From: DATMRS01 sp035566015
GTDB lineage: Bacteria > Pseudomonadota > Alphaproteobacteria > Sphingomonadales > Sphingomonadaceae
Length of the DNA stretch: 64,000 nt
Direction of reading: 5' to 3'
Assembly: GCA_035566015.1 (NCBI GenBank)
Contig: DATMRS010000018.1
Span: forward strand, 16,398-80,397
Each line of letters starts with the position of its first letter. Position 1 is the first letter of the stretch. The notes beneath the pieces are model-generated. The model did not search any database, was not told where the DNA came from, and saw only the letters and a list, made by a program, of their open reading frames with translations. Shown here in pieces: positions 6,580 to 14,261 of this stretch. Position numbers and translations under genes: made by a program.

Positions 6580-9060
6580 TCAGAAATTCCGCTTCAACGA
6601 TACCGCCCAAATACGGGGCAGGCCGGGCTGCGCGGCGACCTGGCCGGCGCTGGCCGCGCCCTGATCGAGCAGGGTGAGGTAATAATATTTGTTGAAGACG
6701 TTCTGCACTTCGAACGAAAGCTGCCAGTTCTTGCTTGGCGCGGTCCAGGATACGCGGGCGTTGCCAAGGAAATAGCCGTTGATACGATCGAAGAAATCGT
6801 CGTTCACGGCATTGGCATAGACGTGTGACTGATAGGAACCGTCGAAGCGTGCGCTGAGCGTCCCGATGTCGGTTTCATAATCATATTGCACGCCGAAGCT
6901 GTAGGTCCATTCGGGCGTATAGGGCGTCGTCATGTCGAGCGTGACGGTGGTCGGCCCGGTGATCTTCTTATATTGGAAATCCAGATAGCTGAGCGATCCG
7001 TCGAGCGACAGGCCCGCGATTGGGTGCGCCTGCACTTCAACCTCGAAGCCCTTGACGTCGGCGCTGCCGATATTCGCCGGCTCGGCGCAGGGGCGGCCGG
7101 GACACGCATTGAGATTGAGGATGATATTGTTGAACCGGTTATAGAAGGCCGCCGCGTTCAGCCGCAGGTGGCGATCGAACAGGTCGGCCTTGAAGCCCGC
7201 CTCGTAGGTCGTCAGCGTCTGCGGCTGGAAGGATGTGAGCTGATTGCAAGGCGCGGTTGATCCCGGCGGCAGGTCCGAACATTCGCCCGTCGCCGGGCCA
7301 TAATAAGGATAGGGGTTCACGCCGCCGCCCTGATAGCCCGTCGCCAGCGAGGCATAGACCAGCAAGGCCGGCGAGATGCGATAGTCGGCGACGAGGCGGT
7401 AATCCCAGCGATCGCCGCTATAGGTGCCGGTGATGTTATTGATGCCGACCAACAGGCAATTGGGCGGGTTGTTGTTGCCCAGCGGCCCGCCCGGCGCGGC
7501 GAAGTTGCACGCGGGCGGCAGCGTGCCGTCCGGGTTGCTGCGGAAATAGGTGTAGGATTTCTTGTCCTTCGAATAACGCAGGCCGCCGGTGAGATTGAGG
7601 CCATCCAGCGGATGAAGCGTCACGTTGAGGAAGCCCGCTTTGGACGAGGCCGGCGTGGTATCGGGGCCGTTGATGAAATCGATGCCCGAATAATTGAGGT
7701 CGACGCGCGCGCGCAGCGAGCCCTTTTGATCGGAATAGAAGCCGCCAACGGTGAAGTCGGCGAAACCATCGGCGACGGTGCCGTTGAGCCGTAATTCCTG
7801 GCTGAAATAATGGAAGCGCAGCGTATTCAACTGCTGCTGGCTGGGGATGGGTGATCCGTCGGAGTCTGTTGCCCAACTCGACGTATAGCGGCGATAGGCG
7901 GTGATCGATTTCAACTGGAAATCATCGGACAGCGACCAGTCGATCGTCCCCTGGATGCCGCCGCCGCGATAATGCTGGATCGGGTCAACCGAAAAGGGCT
8001 TGTAGGGTAGTTGGTCGCTCGGCTGCATCGGATCCAGAAAGGTCGCGTAGCTCACATATTTGCGGTTATAGCCCGTCAGCGTATCGCAACTGCTCTGCCC
8101 ATAGGGCACGAAGCGGCAGTCGAAGGGCACCGGATTGCCGTCCGTCCCCGTCAGGAAAGGGCGGCCGTCCGGAGTGGTATAGACGCCGTTCGCATAACGG
8201 ATCACCGACGCGCCGGCCTCGGACCGGTCCTGCGTATAATCGCCCGAGACGTTGATCTCGAAATCGGCGCGGGGCTTCCAGCGCAGGCTCAGCCGGCCTG
8301 CCGCCATCGATTGGCCGCCCAGCGTGCCCAGCTTGGCATCGTTGCCGCGATTGAGCGACGGCACCGTCGATCCCAGGTGGGTCAGCGCATAATCGAGGCG
8401 GGTGACATAGCCGTCGCGATTCTTGCTGACGCCGGCGATGCGGACAAACAGATCATCCGATAACGTAAAGTCGGCCGAGCCACGCAGATCGATGCGGTTG
8501 TACGAGCCATAGGTGGCCTGGAGCGAGCCCGTGTTGGAGCCGTCCGGCTTCTTGCTGAAGATCTTGATCGCGCCGCCGATCGTATTCTTGCCGGCCAGCG
8601 TGCCCTGCGGCCCGCGCAGCACTTCGACCCGATCGATATCGGTCAGGTCGAGCAGCGAGCCGGTGACGGTCGGGAAATAGACGTCGTCGATATACATGCC
8701 GACGCCGGGTTCGAGCGCGAGGCTGTAATTATTCTGCCCGACGCCCCGAATATAGGCGATCAGCCCCGAACCGTTGATCTGGCCCTGCGGCCTCAGCGTA
8801 ACGTTCGGCGCCTGCGAGGCGATCTGCGCGATATCGGTCTGTCCGCGCGCTTCGAGCATCGCGGAGTTCACCGCCGTGATCGCGATCGGCGTGTCCTGCA
8901 GCCGGGCTTCGCGAAACTCGGCGGTGACGACGATTTCCTGAACCGTGTTGACCTGGCTGCCCTGCGTCTGTGTCGGCGCCCCGTCCTGCGCAAGCGCCGG
9001 CGCCGCAAGGCCGGCCATGATCGCGAAAGACGACGCGACTCCCAAGAAGCTCCGCTTCAT
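6580..9060 (-). CDS. TonB-dependent outer-membrane receptor
   Basis: About 826 residues. The start at ATG 9060 is preceded by GGGAGGGG and opens a signal peptide (MKRSFLGVASSFAIMAGLAA, cleavage near ALA-Q at 25). A TonB-box-like EIVVTAEF and a plug domain follow (IRGVGQNNY, GPQGTLAGKNTIGGAI), then a large beta-barrel ending in the terminal aromatic SLKRNF. The long barrel and the lack of FecA-type signalling extensions fit the many sphingomonad receptors used for aromatic or plant-derived compounds. Its place among catabolic genes makes substrate uptake more likely than siderophore uptake, but ligand specificity cannot be read here. It converges with the CMD-fold gene, ending 23 bp from it. 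Confidence 0.92.
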   Translation of the reverse strand: MKRSFLGVASSFAIMAGLAAPALAQDGAPTQTQGSQVNTVQEIVVTAEFREARLQDTPIAITAVNSAMLEARGQTDIAQIASQAPNVTLRPQGQINGSGLIAYIRGVGQNNYSLALEPGVGMYIDDVYFPTVTGSLLDLTDIDRVEVLRGPQGTLAGKNTIGGAIKIFSKKPDGSNTGSLQATYGSYNRIDLRGSADFTLSDDLFVRIAGVSKNRDGYVTRLDYALTHLGSTVPSLNRGNDAKLGTLGGQSMAAGRLSLRWKPRADFEINVSGDYTQDRSEAGASVIRYANGVYTTPDGRPFLTGTDGNPVPFDCRFVPYGQSSCDTLTGYNRKYVSYATFLDPMQPSDQLPYKPFSVDPIQHYRGGGIQGTIDWSLSDDFQLKSITAYRRYTSSWATDSDGSPIPSQQQLNTLRFHYFSQELRLNGTVADGFADFTVGGFYSDQKGSLRARVDLNYSGIDFINGPDTTPASSKAGFLNVTLHPLDGLNLTGGLRYSKDKKSYTYFRSNPDGTLPPACNFAAPGGPLGNNNPPNCLLVGINNITGTYSGDRWDYRLVADYRISPALLVYASLATGYQGGGVNPYPYYGPATGECSDLPPGSTAPCNQLTSFQPQTLTTYEAGFKADLFDRHLRLNAAAFYNRFNNIILNLNACPGRPCAEPANIGSADVKGFEVEVQAHPIAGLSLDGSLSYLDFQYKKITGPTTVTLDMTTPYTPEWTYSFGVQYDYETDIGTLSARFDGSYQSHVYANAVNDDFFDRINGYFLGNARVSWTAPSKNWQLSFEVQNVFNKYYYLTLLDQGAASAGQVAAQPGLPRIWAVSLKRNF

Positions 9061-9119
9061 CTGCACCCCTCCCCATGACGTTCCGGACTGAATGTCGGCT
9101 GCCTTCATTTTTCAATAAC

Positions 9120-9134
9120 CGTAACAGTGTTTCA
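9120..9134. promoter_or_regulatory. Weaker variant of the locus operator upstream of the TonB receptor
   Basis: CGTAACAGTGTTTCA lies about 60 bp before the receptor start (9060, minus strand). It keeps the CG...TGTTTC core of the elements at 744 and 2223 at the same spacing but differs elsewhere. It sits in a 265-bp AT-richer gap between divergent genes (9060 and 9326). Low confidence on its own. Confidence 0.2.
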
Positions 9135-9325
9135 AAAATCGTCAATAGGAGGAGATTGGAGGGGTCTGAGGAGGAAGAAAGGGGAAAGGCTCTCAGCAGG
9201 CGATACGGAGTTGCAATGGTGGCCTGCAGGGAGAGCCCATCGCCGGCAACTGTTGCCGACGGCGCGCGCTTCTGGCTCTATGGCAGCGGCGGGCGAACAC
9301 GCTTCGCCCACAGCGAGAGGGTGCT

Positions 9326-9826
9326 ATGATCATTCCTGAATCCTTCCATGCGGCGTCGGACGATCTTCCCTGGGCCGACAATTGGGCCGGCGATCCGGGC
9401 ATCAAGCTGAAGCTGCTGATGGCCGATATCGAGGGCGGACGTTATGCCGTGCGCATGCTGTTCGAACCGGGACTGGAAGTCGCGCCGCACAAGCATTCCG
9501 GCGAAATCCATGCGTTCACCTTCGCCGGCGAATGGGCTTATCTCGAATATCCCGACAGTCCGCCCAATCGCGCGGGCTCCTATCTGTTCGAGCCGCCGGG
9601 CAGCACCCATACGCTGAAGGTCGCCGATCATGTCGAAGGGCCCACCGACGTGCTGTTCATAATGTACGGCGCGATGCTGCACCTCGATACGAACCGGGCG
9701 ATAATCGGCGTTACCGATGCCGAGAGCGTGCTGAGGGAATATCCCGATCTCCTGCGCCAGCAGGGCAAGAATCCGCCGACGATTCCGATGGGCGGGATGA
9801 TGTCCTATCGGGCCTTCGCGTCATGA
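9326..9826 (+). CDS. Cupin protein similar to 2,4'-dihydroxyacetophenone dioxygenase
   Basis: 166 residues forming a single cupin barrel. Metal ligands are visible in the two cupin motifs: PHKHSGEIHAFTF (His55, His57, Glu60 or His62) and GSYLFEPPGSTHTL (His95). Overall pattern and length resemble the small iron dioxygenases that cleave 2,4'-dihydroxyacetophenone, and I assign it to that family from recall of the motif layout, not a search. GAGAGGG precedes ATG 9326. The stop overlaps the start of the next gene (ATGA), so the pair is translationally coupled. It may open a ring or cleave a side-chain C-C bond of the locus substrate. Confidence 0.7.
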   Translation: MIIPESFHAASDDLPWADNWAGDPGIKLKLLMADIEGGRYAVRMLFEPGLEVAPHKHSGEIHAFTFAGEWAYLEYPDSPPNRAGSYLFEPPGSTHTLKVADHVEGPTDVLFIMYGAMLHLDTNRAIIGVTDAESVLREYPDLLRQQGKNPPTIPMGGMMSYRAFAS

Positions 9827-10557
9827 CCGTCGAAGAGGAGGTGAGAGCGCTTCGCGCGCTCGTCGAAGATCAGGCCGCCGAATTGAAGGCGGCACGCCAC
9901 GCCATCGGCCTGCTCGAGGACAAGAATGAGATCGAGCGGCTGCAATATATATACGGCTTCCTGATCGATAATCGCATGTTCCGCGAAATGGCCGATCTGT
10001 TCGCCGACGAGGGCGCATGGATCGAGATTGGCGAGCGCGGCCGCTATTATGGCAAGGAGAATATCCACCGCTTTCTGCTCGAGGTTCTGGGCGGTGGGCG
10101 CTGGGGATTGGTGCGCAATGAAGTCATCAACCACGTTCAGCAGCAGCTTCTCATCACCGTCGACGAGGATCGCCGGCACGCGCATGCTCGCGCCCGCGCC
10201 GAAGTCCAGGGCAATTCGCCGCCCGACACGCCGACCTTCCTGTTCGCCGACGGCATCTACGAGAATGACTATGTGAAGGAGGACGGGCGCTGGAAGATAC
10301 AGGGCATCCGGGTGACGATGACCTTCTATGCCGCGCTGGAGCGGGCGAAGATCTGGTTTCCGTCCGCGCCGCCCAGCGCCGATGTGCCGCCCGATGCCCC
10401 GAGCCAGCCGGTGGTCGAGCGGCTGGGGCGTCAATTCAACGCGTTCCGCACGCCCCACCCCGTCACAGGCACGCCGCTGCCCCTCCCGGTGTCCGATCCG
10501 GCGCAGGGAGACGCTGGCGGCGGCGGGATCGATCAAGTGACCTCGCAGCGATCCTGA
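9823..10557 (+). CDS. NTF2/SnoaL-like domain protein
   Basis: About 244 residues starting at ATG 9823, overlapping the cupin stop by 4 bases. An N-terminal helical stretch (EEEVRALRALVEDQAAELKA) precedes a SnoaL/NTF2-like cone-shaped domain: IERLQYIYGFLIDNRMFREM, DLFADEGAWIEIGERG, YYGKENIHRFL and the closing strand GRWKIQGIRVTMTFY. A proline-rich tail of about 70 residues follows. Relatives act as isomerases, dehydratases or hydroxylase partners, and many have no known reaction. Coupling to the cupin suggests the two work on the same intermediate. After it the recognisable locus ends in gene debris. Confidence 0.72.
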   Translation: MTVEEEVRALRALVEDQAAELKAARHAIGLLEDKNEIERLQYIYGFLIDNRMFREMADLFADEGAWIEIGERGRYYGKENIHRFLLEVLGGGRWGLVRNEVINHVQQQLLITVDEDRRHAHARARAEVQGNSPPDTPTFLFADGIYENDYVKEDGRWKIQGIRVTMTFYAALERAKIWFPSAPPSADVPPDAPSQPVVERLGRQFNAFRTPHPVTGTPLPLPVSDPAQGDAGGGGIDQVTSQRS

Positions 10558-10697
10558 GCGGCAGCGCATTTTCCATAGTCACGCCGGCCGCCGCGCGACA
10601 CGGCGATCCAGATCAGTCGCAACAAGGCCGGCCAGCCAATTCCCGCCGAGCCGTTCGTTCATATCCCCGCTGGGCGTCGCGGACTGATTCGAAGAAC

Positions 10698-10858
10698 TGG
10701 CGGCCGGTAGAGGATCCGGGCGCCCGCTATGTCCATGCGCCGTTCATCAATATGCCGGGGTCGCCGGCGCGCATAACTGGCAGCCGATGGCGTACGGCCC
10801 AGATACCCGGATAGCCTATCTGCCGACTTCGACCAACGCCAGTAGCTATGCGGCAAGC
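10698..10858 (+). pseudogene. Fragment of a PQQ-dependent alcohol dehydrogenase, frameshifted
   Basis: Frame 1 from 10698 reads WRPVEDPGARYVHAPFINMP, then a one-base shift in the G-run near 10757-10760 leads into VAGAHNWQPMAYGPDTRIAY and LPTSTNASSYA. The pair [G]RPVE.P.ARY followed by G.HNW.PM...P.T...Y.P is the hallmark of quinoprotein (PQQ) alcohol dehydrogenases. Only about 50 of roughly 600-700 residues survive, with no start, signal peptide or haem domain nearby, so this is a remnant of a lost periplasmic dehydrogenase. Similarity is judged from recalled family motifs. Confidence 0.65.
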
Positions 10859-10902
10859 ATACAGAGCGCCTCACCGCGAAACGCGATCATCCAAATTTCA
10901 AG

Positions 10903-11003
10903 GCCATGCCGCTGCGCGCGGCGACGTCTATGTCGTGACGACCTTCGTTCTCTATGGTTTCGACGAAGCGGGACGCTTCTCACGGATTCGTCCGGCCATG
11001 TAG
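10903..11003 (+). pseudogene. Possible C-terminal remnant of a second small gene
   Basis: One frame reads GHAAARGDVYVVTTFVLYGF and continues DEAGRFSRIRPAM to a TAG stop at 11001-11003. The strand-turn-strand pattern (...VLYGFDEAGRFSRIR) resembles the last beta strands of NTF2/SnoaL-like proteins. No start or upstream body of the gene is readable. Weak call. Confidence 0.3.
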
Positions 11004-11161
11004 CAGAGGGTCATTTCCAGCGTCCGCGCGGCAGGGCTAGCCTTTTTGTCTGCAGCGGGGGCAATCAAAGCGGAATACGGGCACGCGGGATGGACTGGAA
11101 AGTCTTGGGATCATGCTCTATGGGCACGGCCCGGCTCTTTCCTTCCAATCCAGGTGACTCC

Positions 11162-11725
11162 ATGAAGATCAGCGGCGTGGACATCCGTCCCGGCAATATT
11201 ATCGAGTATGAAGGCGGGCTGTGGCGCGCTGCGAAGATCCAGCATACCCAGCCGGGCAAGGGCGGCGCCTATATGCAGGTCGAGATGAAAAACCTCGTAG
11301 ACGGCCGCAAGACCAATGTCCGCTTCCGGTCGGCCGAGACGGTGGAGCGCGTGCGGCTCGACACCAAGGATTTCCAGTTCCTGTTCGCCGAAGGCGACCA
11401 GCTGACCTTCATGGACAAGGAAACCTACGATCAGGTGTCGTTGCAGCGCGACATGCTGGGCGACGCCGCCGCCTTCCTGCAGGACGGGATGGACGTGGTG
11501 ATGGAGCTGTATGACGAGAAGCCGATCTCGGTGCAGTTGCCCGATACGATCGAGGCGACGATCGTCGAAGCCGACGCGGTGGTGAAGGGGCAGACCGCCT
11601 CCTCCTCGTTCAAGCCGGCGATCCTCGACAATGGTGTGCGAGTGATGGTGCCGCCGCACATCTCGGCGGGGACGCGGATCGTCGTCGACGTCTACAATCA
11701 GGAATATGTGAAGCGCGCGGACTGA
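11162..11725 (+). CDS. efp: Translation elongation factor P
   Basis: 187 residues, the normal length of EF-P, with three beta-barrel domains. The domain-I loop that reaches the peptidyl-transferase centre reads QPGKGGAYMQV, with Lys33 at the position that is beta-lysylated in many bacteria. The C-terminal signature VMVPPHISAGTRIVVDVYNQ is intact. EF-P relieves ribosome stalling at polyproline stretches. ATG 11162 gives the family-typical MKISGVDIRPGN start. suhB begins 5 bp after its stop, so the two are co-transcribed. Upstream lies pseudogene debris, so its promoter must be within 11004-11161. Confidence 0.97.
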   Translation: MKISGVDIRPGNIIEYEGGLWRAAKIQHTQPGKGGAYMQVEMKNLVDGRKTNVRFRSAETVERVRLDTKDFQFLFAEGDQLTFMDKETYDQVSLQRDMLGDAAAFLQDGMDVVMELYDEKPISVQLPDTIEATIVEADAVVKGQTASSSFKPAILDNGVRVMVPPHISAGTRIVVDVYNQEYVKRAD

Positions 11726-11730
11726 TCGGC

Positions 11731-12546
11731 ATGGTATCGCATTCGGGCCTCATCACCGTCATGGAGCGCGCCGCGCGCAAGGCAGCGCCGCGCCTCAGAC
11801 GGGATTTCAACGAGGTCCAGCACCTTCAGGTGAGCCGCAAGGGGCCGGCCGACTTCGTGTCGATGGCCGATCGCCGTGCGGAAGAGACGTTGTTCGAGGA
11901 ACTGCGCAAGGCACGCCCCGACTGGGGCTTCCTGATGGAGGAACGCGGCGAGGTGGAGGGTGATCCTGCCAAGCCGCGCTGGATCGTCGATCCGCTCGAC
12001 GGCACGTCGAACTTTCTCCACGGCATCCCCCATTTCGCGATCTCTATCGCGGTGGAGGAGCCGCGTCCCGGCGGCGGCCGGGGCGAGGTGACGCAGGGGC
12101 TGATCTATCAGCCGCTGACCGATGAGAGCTTCTGGGCGGAAAAGGGCAGGGGGGCCTGGTTGCAGGACCGGCGGCTGCGCGTGTCGGCGCGGCGCGAGCT
12201 GGCCGATTCGCTGATCGCGACCGGCATTCCCTTCCTCGGCCATGGCGATTTCAAGACATGGAGCGCGATCTTCGCGGCGATCGCGCCGCAGGTCGCGGGC
12301 ATCCGGCGCTTCGGATCGGCCGCGCTCGACCTCGCCTGGGTCGCGGCGGGGCGCTACGATGCCTTCTGGGAAAGCGATCTCCAGCCGTGGGACGTGGCGG
12401 CGGGCGTGCTGCTGGTGCGGGAGGCGGGCGGCTTCGTTACCGACTTCCGCGGCGGCGACCGGGCGATGGAGCGCAACGAATTCCTCGCCGCAAACGATCA
12501 GCTCCATTCCCGATTGCACAAGCTGGTGGCCGGCGCCCTGCGCTGA
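11731..12546 (+). CDS. suhB: Inositol monophosphatase family protein (SuhB type)
   Basis: 271 residues, a Mg2+-dependent phosphatase of the FIG superfamily. The metal-site motifs are EERGE (near 70), WIVDPLDGTSNFLHGIPHF (near 90) and the C-terminal WDVAAGVLLVREAGG. SuhB hydrolyses inositol-1-phosphate and in E. coli also joins rRNA transcription antitermination complexes. Placement directly behind efp with 5 bp spacing suits a translation-related unit. Start ATG 11731. Downstream is a 133-bp gap with the nuo promoter region. Confidence 0.93.
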   Translation: MVSHSGLITVMERAARKAAPRLRRDFNEVQHLQVSRKGPADFVSMADRRAEETLFEELRKARPDWGFLMEERGEVEGDPAKPRWIVDPLDGTSNFLHGIPHFAISIAVEEPRPGGGRGEVTQGLIYQPLTDESFWAEKGRGAWLQDRRLRVSARRELADSLIATGIPFLGHGDFKTWSAIFAAIAPQVAGIRRFGSAALDLAWVAAGRYDAFWESDLQPWDVAAGVLLVREAGGFVTDFRGGDRAMERNEFLAANDQLHSRLHKLVAGALR

Positions 12547-12575
12547 ACGGGCGCGCAGGAACAAAGCGGGGCCGT

Positions 12576-12590
12576 TGCGAATCATTCTCA
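12576..12590. promoter_or_regulatory. Candidate Fur box upstream of the nuo operon
   Basis: TGCGAAT-C-ATTCTCA is a 7-1-7 inverted repeat with one mismatch, the arrangement bound by Fur, and close to the consensus TGATAAT-N-ATTATCA. It lies 90 bp before nuoA in the only sizeable gap before the operon. Complex I carries many Fe-S clusters, so iron control would make sense. It was found by eye. Confidence 0.45.
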
Positions 12591-12679
12591 TGGCCCCGAG
12601 CCTTGCCTAGTGGGAATTGCGGTCCTAGAAGCCGCCGCGAAGGCCGGATTCCGGCTCACCCGAAGCGGAGAAACGAAAG

Positions 12680-13057
12680 ATGGCGACGGTCGCCGCTGGG
12701 TATCTGCCGATTTTGCTGTTCCTGATCGTGGCGCTGCTGCTGTCGGGCGCATTCGTCGTGCTGCCGATGATCGTATCGCGGCTCACCGGATCGGCGAATC
12801 CCTATCCTGATAAGCTGACCGAATATGAATGCGGCTTTCCCGCGTTCGAGGACAGCCGGGCGCAATTCGACGTGCGTTTCTATCTCGTCGCGATCCTGTT
12901 CATCGTCTTCGATCTCGAAGCCGCCTTCCTCTATCCATGGGCGGTTTCGCTGGGTGCCGTCGGCTTCGCGGGCTGGCTGGCGATGATGATCTTTCTCATC
13001 GAACTCGCTCTGGGCCTCGTCTACGCATGGAAGAAAGGAGCGCTCGAATGGGAGTAG
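12680..13057 (+). CDS. nuoA: NADH-quinone oxidoreductase subunit A
   Basis: 125 residues with three membrane helices (about 9-31, 70-90, 95-118). It holds the conserved acidic segment YECGFPAFEDSRAQFDVRFY between TM1 and TM2 and FIVFDLEAAFLYPWA in TM2. NuoA forms part of the quinone-site junction with NuoH and NuoJ. First gene of the 14-subunit complex I operon; the Shine-Dalgarno is in GGAGAAACGAAAG just before ATG 12680. Its 3' end overlaps nuoB by 10 bp. Confidence 0.97.
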   Translation: MATVAAGYLPILLFLIVALLLSGAFVVLPMIVSRLTGSANPYPDKLTEYECGFPAFEDSRAQFDVRFYLVAILFIVFDLEAAFLYPWAVSLGAVGFAGWLAMMIFLIELALGLVYAWKKGALEWE

Positions 13058-13602
13058 AATTGAGCGCACAGCCGGGCGTCACGGCTCCTCCGGAGAATAC
13101 GCTCCCCGATCAGGGCTATTTCCTCGACCTCCAGAATGAGGTGCAGGATAAGGGCTTCCTCATCACCTCGACCGAGGAGTTGTTCCAGTGGGCGCGCACC
13201 GGCTCGCTATGGTGGATGACGTTCGGCCTCGCCTGCTGCGCGGTCGAGATGATTCATGTGAACATGCCGCGCTACGACCTCGAACGGTTCGGCGCCGCGC
13301 CGCGCGCATCCCCGCGCCAGTCGGACGTGATGATCGTCGCGGGCACGCTCTGCAACAAGATGGCCCCCGCACTGCGCCGCGTTTATGATCAGATGAGCGA
13401 GCCGCGCTACGTCATCTCGATGGGTAGCTGCGCCAATGGTGGCGGCTATTATCATTACAGCTATTCGGTGGTGCGCGGCTGCGACCGGATCGTGCCGGTC
13501 GACATTTATGTGCCGGGCTGCCCGCCGACCGCCGAGGCTTTGCTCTACGGGATCATGCAGTTGCAGCGGAAGATCCGCCGCGTCGGGACGATCGAGCGAT
13601 GA
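13048..13602 (+). CDS. nuoB: NADH-quinone oxidoreductase subunit B
   Basis: 184 residues. NuoB holds the terminal [4Fe-4S] cluster N2 that hands electrons to quinone. The ligand cysteines are visible in GLACCAVEM (the rare adjacent pair), GSCANGGGYY and VPGCPPTAEAL. ATG 13048 overlaps the end of nuoA, preceded by AAAGGAG. The N-terminal 40 residues (MGVELSAQPGVTAPP...) are a flexible alphaproteobacterial-type extension. Followed by nuoC with ATGA overlap. Confidence 0.97.
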   Translation: MGVELSAQPGVTAPPENTLPDQGYFLDLQNEVQDKGFLITSTEELFQWARTGSLWWMTFGLACCAVEMIHVNMPRYDLERFGAAPRASPRQSDVMIVAGTLCNKMAPALRRVYDQMSEPRYVISMGSCANGGGYYHYSYSVVRGCDRIVPVDIYVPGCPPTAEALLYGIMQLQRKIRRVGTIER

Positions 13603-14261
13603 ACGCGCCCTGCCCGAAATATGCCAGCAATGGAGGCGTGATCGACGGCGCGGCCGCCGCGCTGGGCGACCTGCTGCTCCACGCGCGCGAGGAAGTGGGT
13701 GAGGTGGCGCTGCACATCCGGCGCGACGGGCTGGTGGACGCGATGCGTATCCTGCGTGACCAGCTTCACTATCAGCAGTTGATGGAGATTGCCGGCGTCG
13801 ACTGGCCCGATCGCGAAGAGCGGTTCGAGGCGGTCTACTGCCTGCTCAGCCTGACGAAGAATCACCGCCTGCGCGTCCATGTGTCGACCAATGAGGGCGA
13901 GCCGATCCCGAGCGTGACGGGGCTGTGGCCGGTCGCGGGCTGGCTCGAACGCGAAGTATACGACATGTACGGCGTGCTGTTCGAAGGCAATGCGGACCTG
14001 CGGCGAATCCTCACCGACTATGGCTTTCGCGGCCATCCGCAGCGCAAGGATTTTCCACTCACCGGCTATGTCGAGCTGCGCTATTCCGAAGAGCATAAGC
14101 GCGTCATCTATGAGCCGGTCCGCCTCGCGCAGGATTTCCGCACGTTCGATTTCACGAGCCCGTGGGAAGGCGCCGAATATGTCCTCCCCGGCGACGAGAA
14201 GGCCCAGCCGGAGGCGCCCGGCGCGCCCAGCCCGCTGAAGGCCGACGAGGTGAAGAAATGA
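13599..14261 (+). CDS. nuoC: NADH-quinone oxidoreductase subunit C (30 kDa)
   Basis: 220 residues. The 30-kDa signature is present as EREVYDMYGVLFEGN and LRRILTDYGFRGHPQRKDFP, followed by YVELRYSEEHKRVIYEPV. It is a peripheral-arm subunit that packs against NuoD, and the two are separate genes here (fused in E. coli). A proline- and alanine-rich tail of about 25 residues follows the domain. It overlaps both neighbours by 4 bases. Confidence 0.96.
   Translation: MNAPCPKYASNGGVIDGAAAALGDLLLHAREEVGEVALHIRRDGLVDAMRILRDQLHYQQLMEIAGVDWPDREERFEAVYCLLSLTKNHRLRVHVSTNEGEPIPSVTGLWPVAGWLEREVYDMYGVLFEGNADLRRILTDYGFRGHPQRKDFPLTGYVELRYSEEHKRVIYEPVRLAQDFRTFDFTSPWEGAEYVLPGDEKAQPEAPGAPSPLKADEVKK

Larger units (their letters stand above)
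10558..11161. other. 604-bp stretch of decayed coding DNA
   Basis: No intact gene fits between the SnoaL-like gene and efp. At least one decayed gene piece is visible (PQQ dehydrogenase), plus a weaker second one; both are listed separately. From 11004 to 11161 I see nothing beyond what could be the efp promoter and leader. The remnants suggest the catabolic locus once extended further on this side. Confidence 0.6.
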
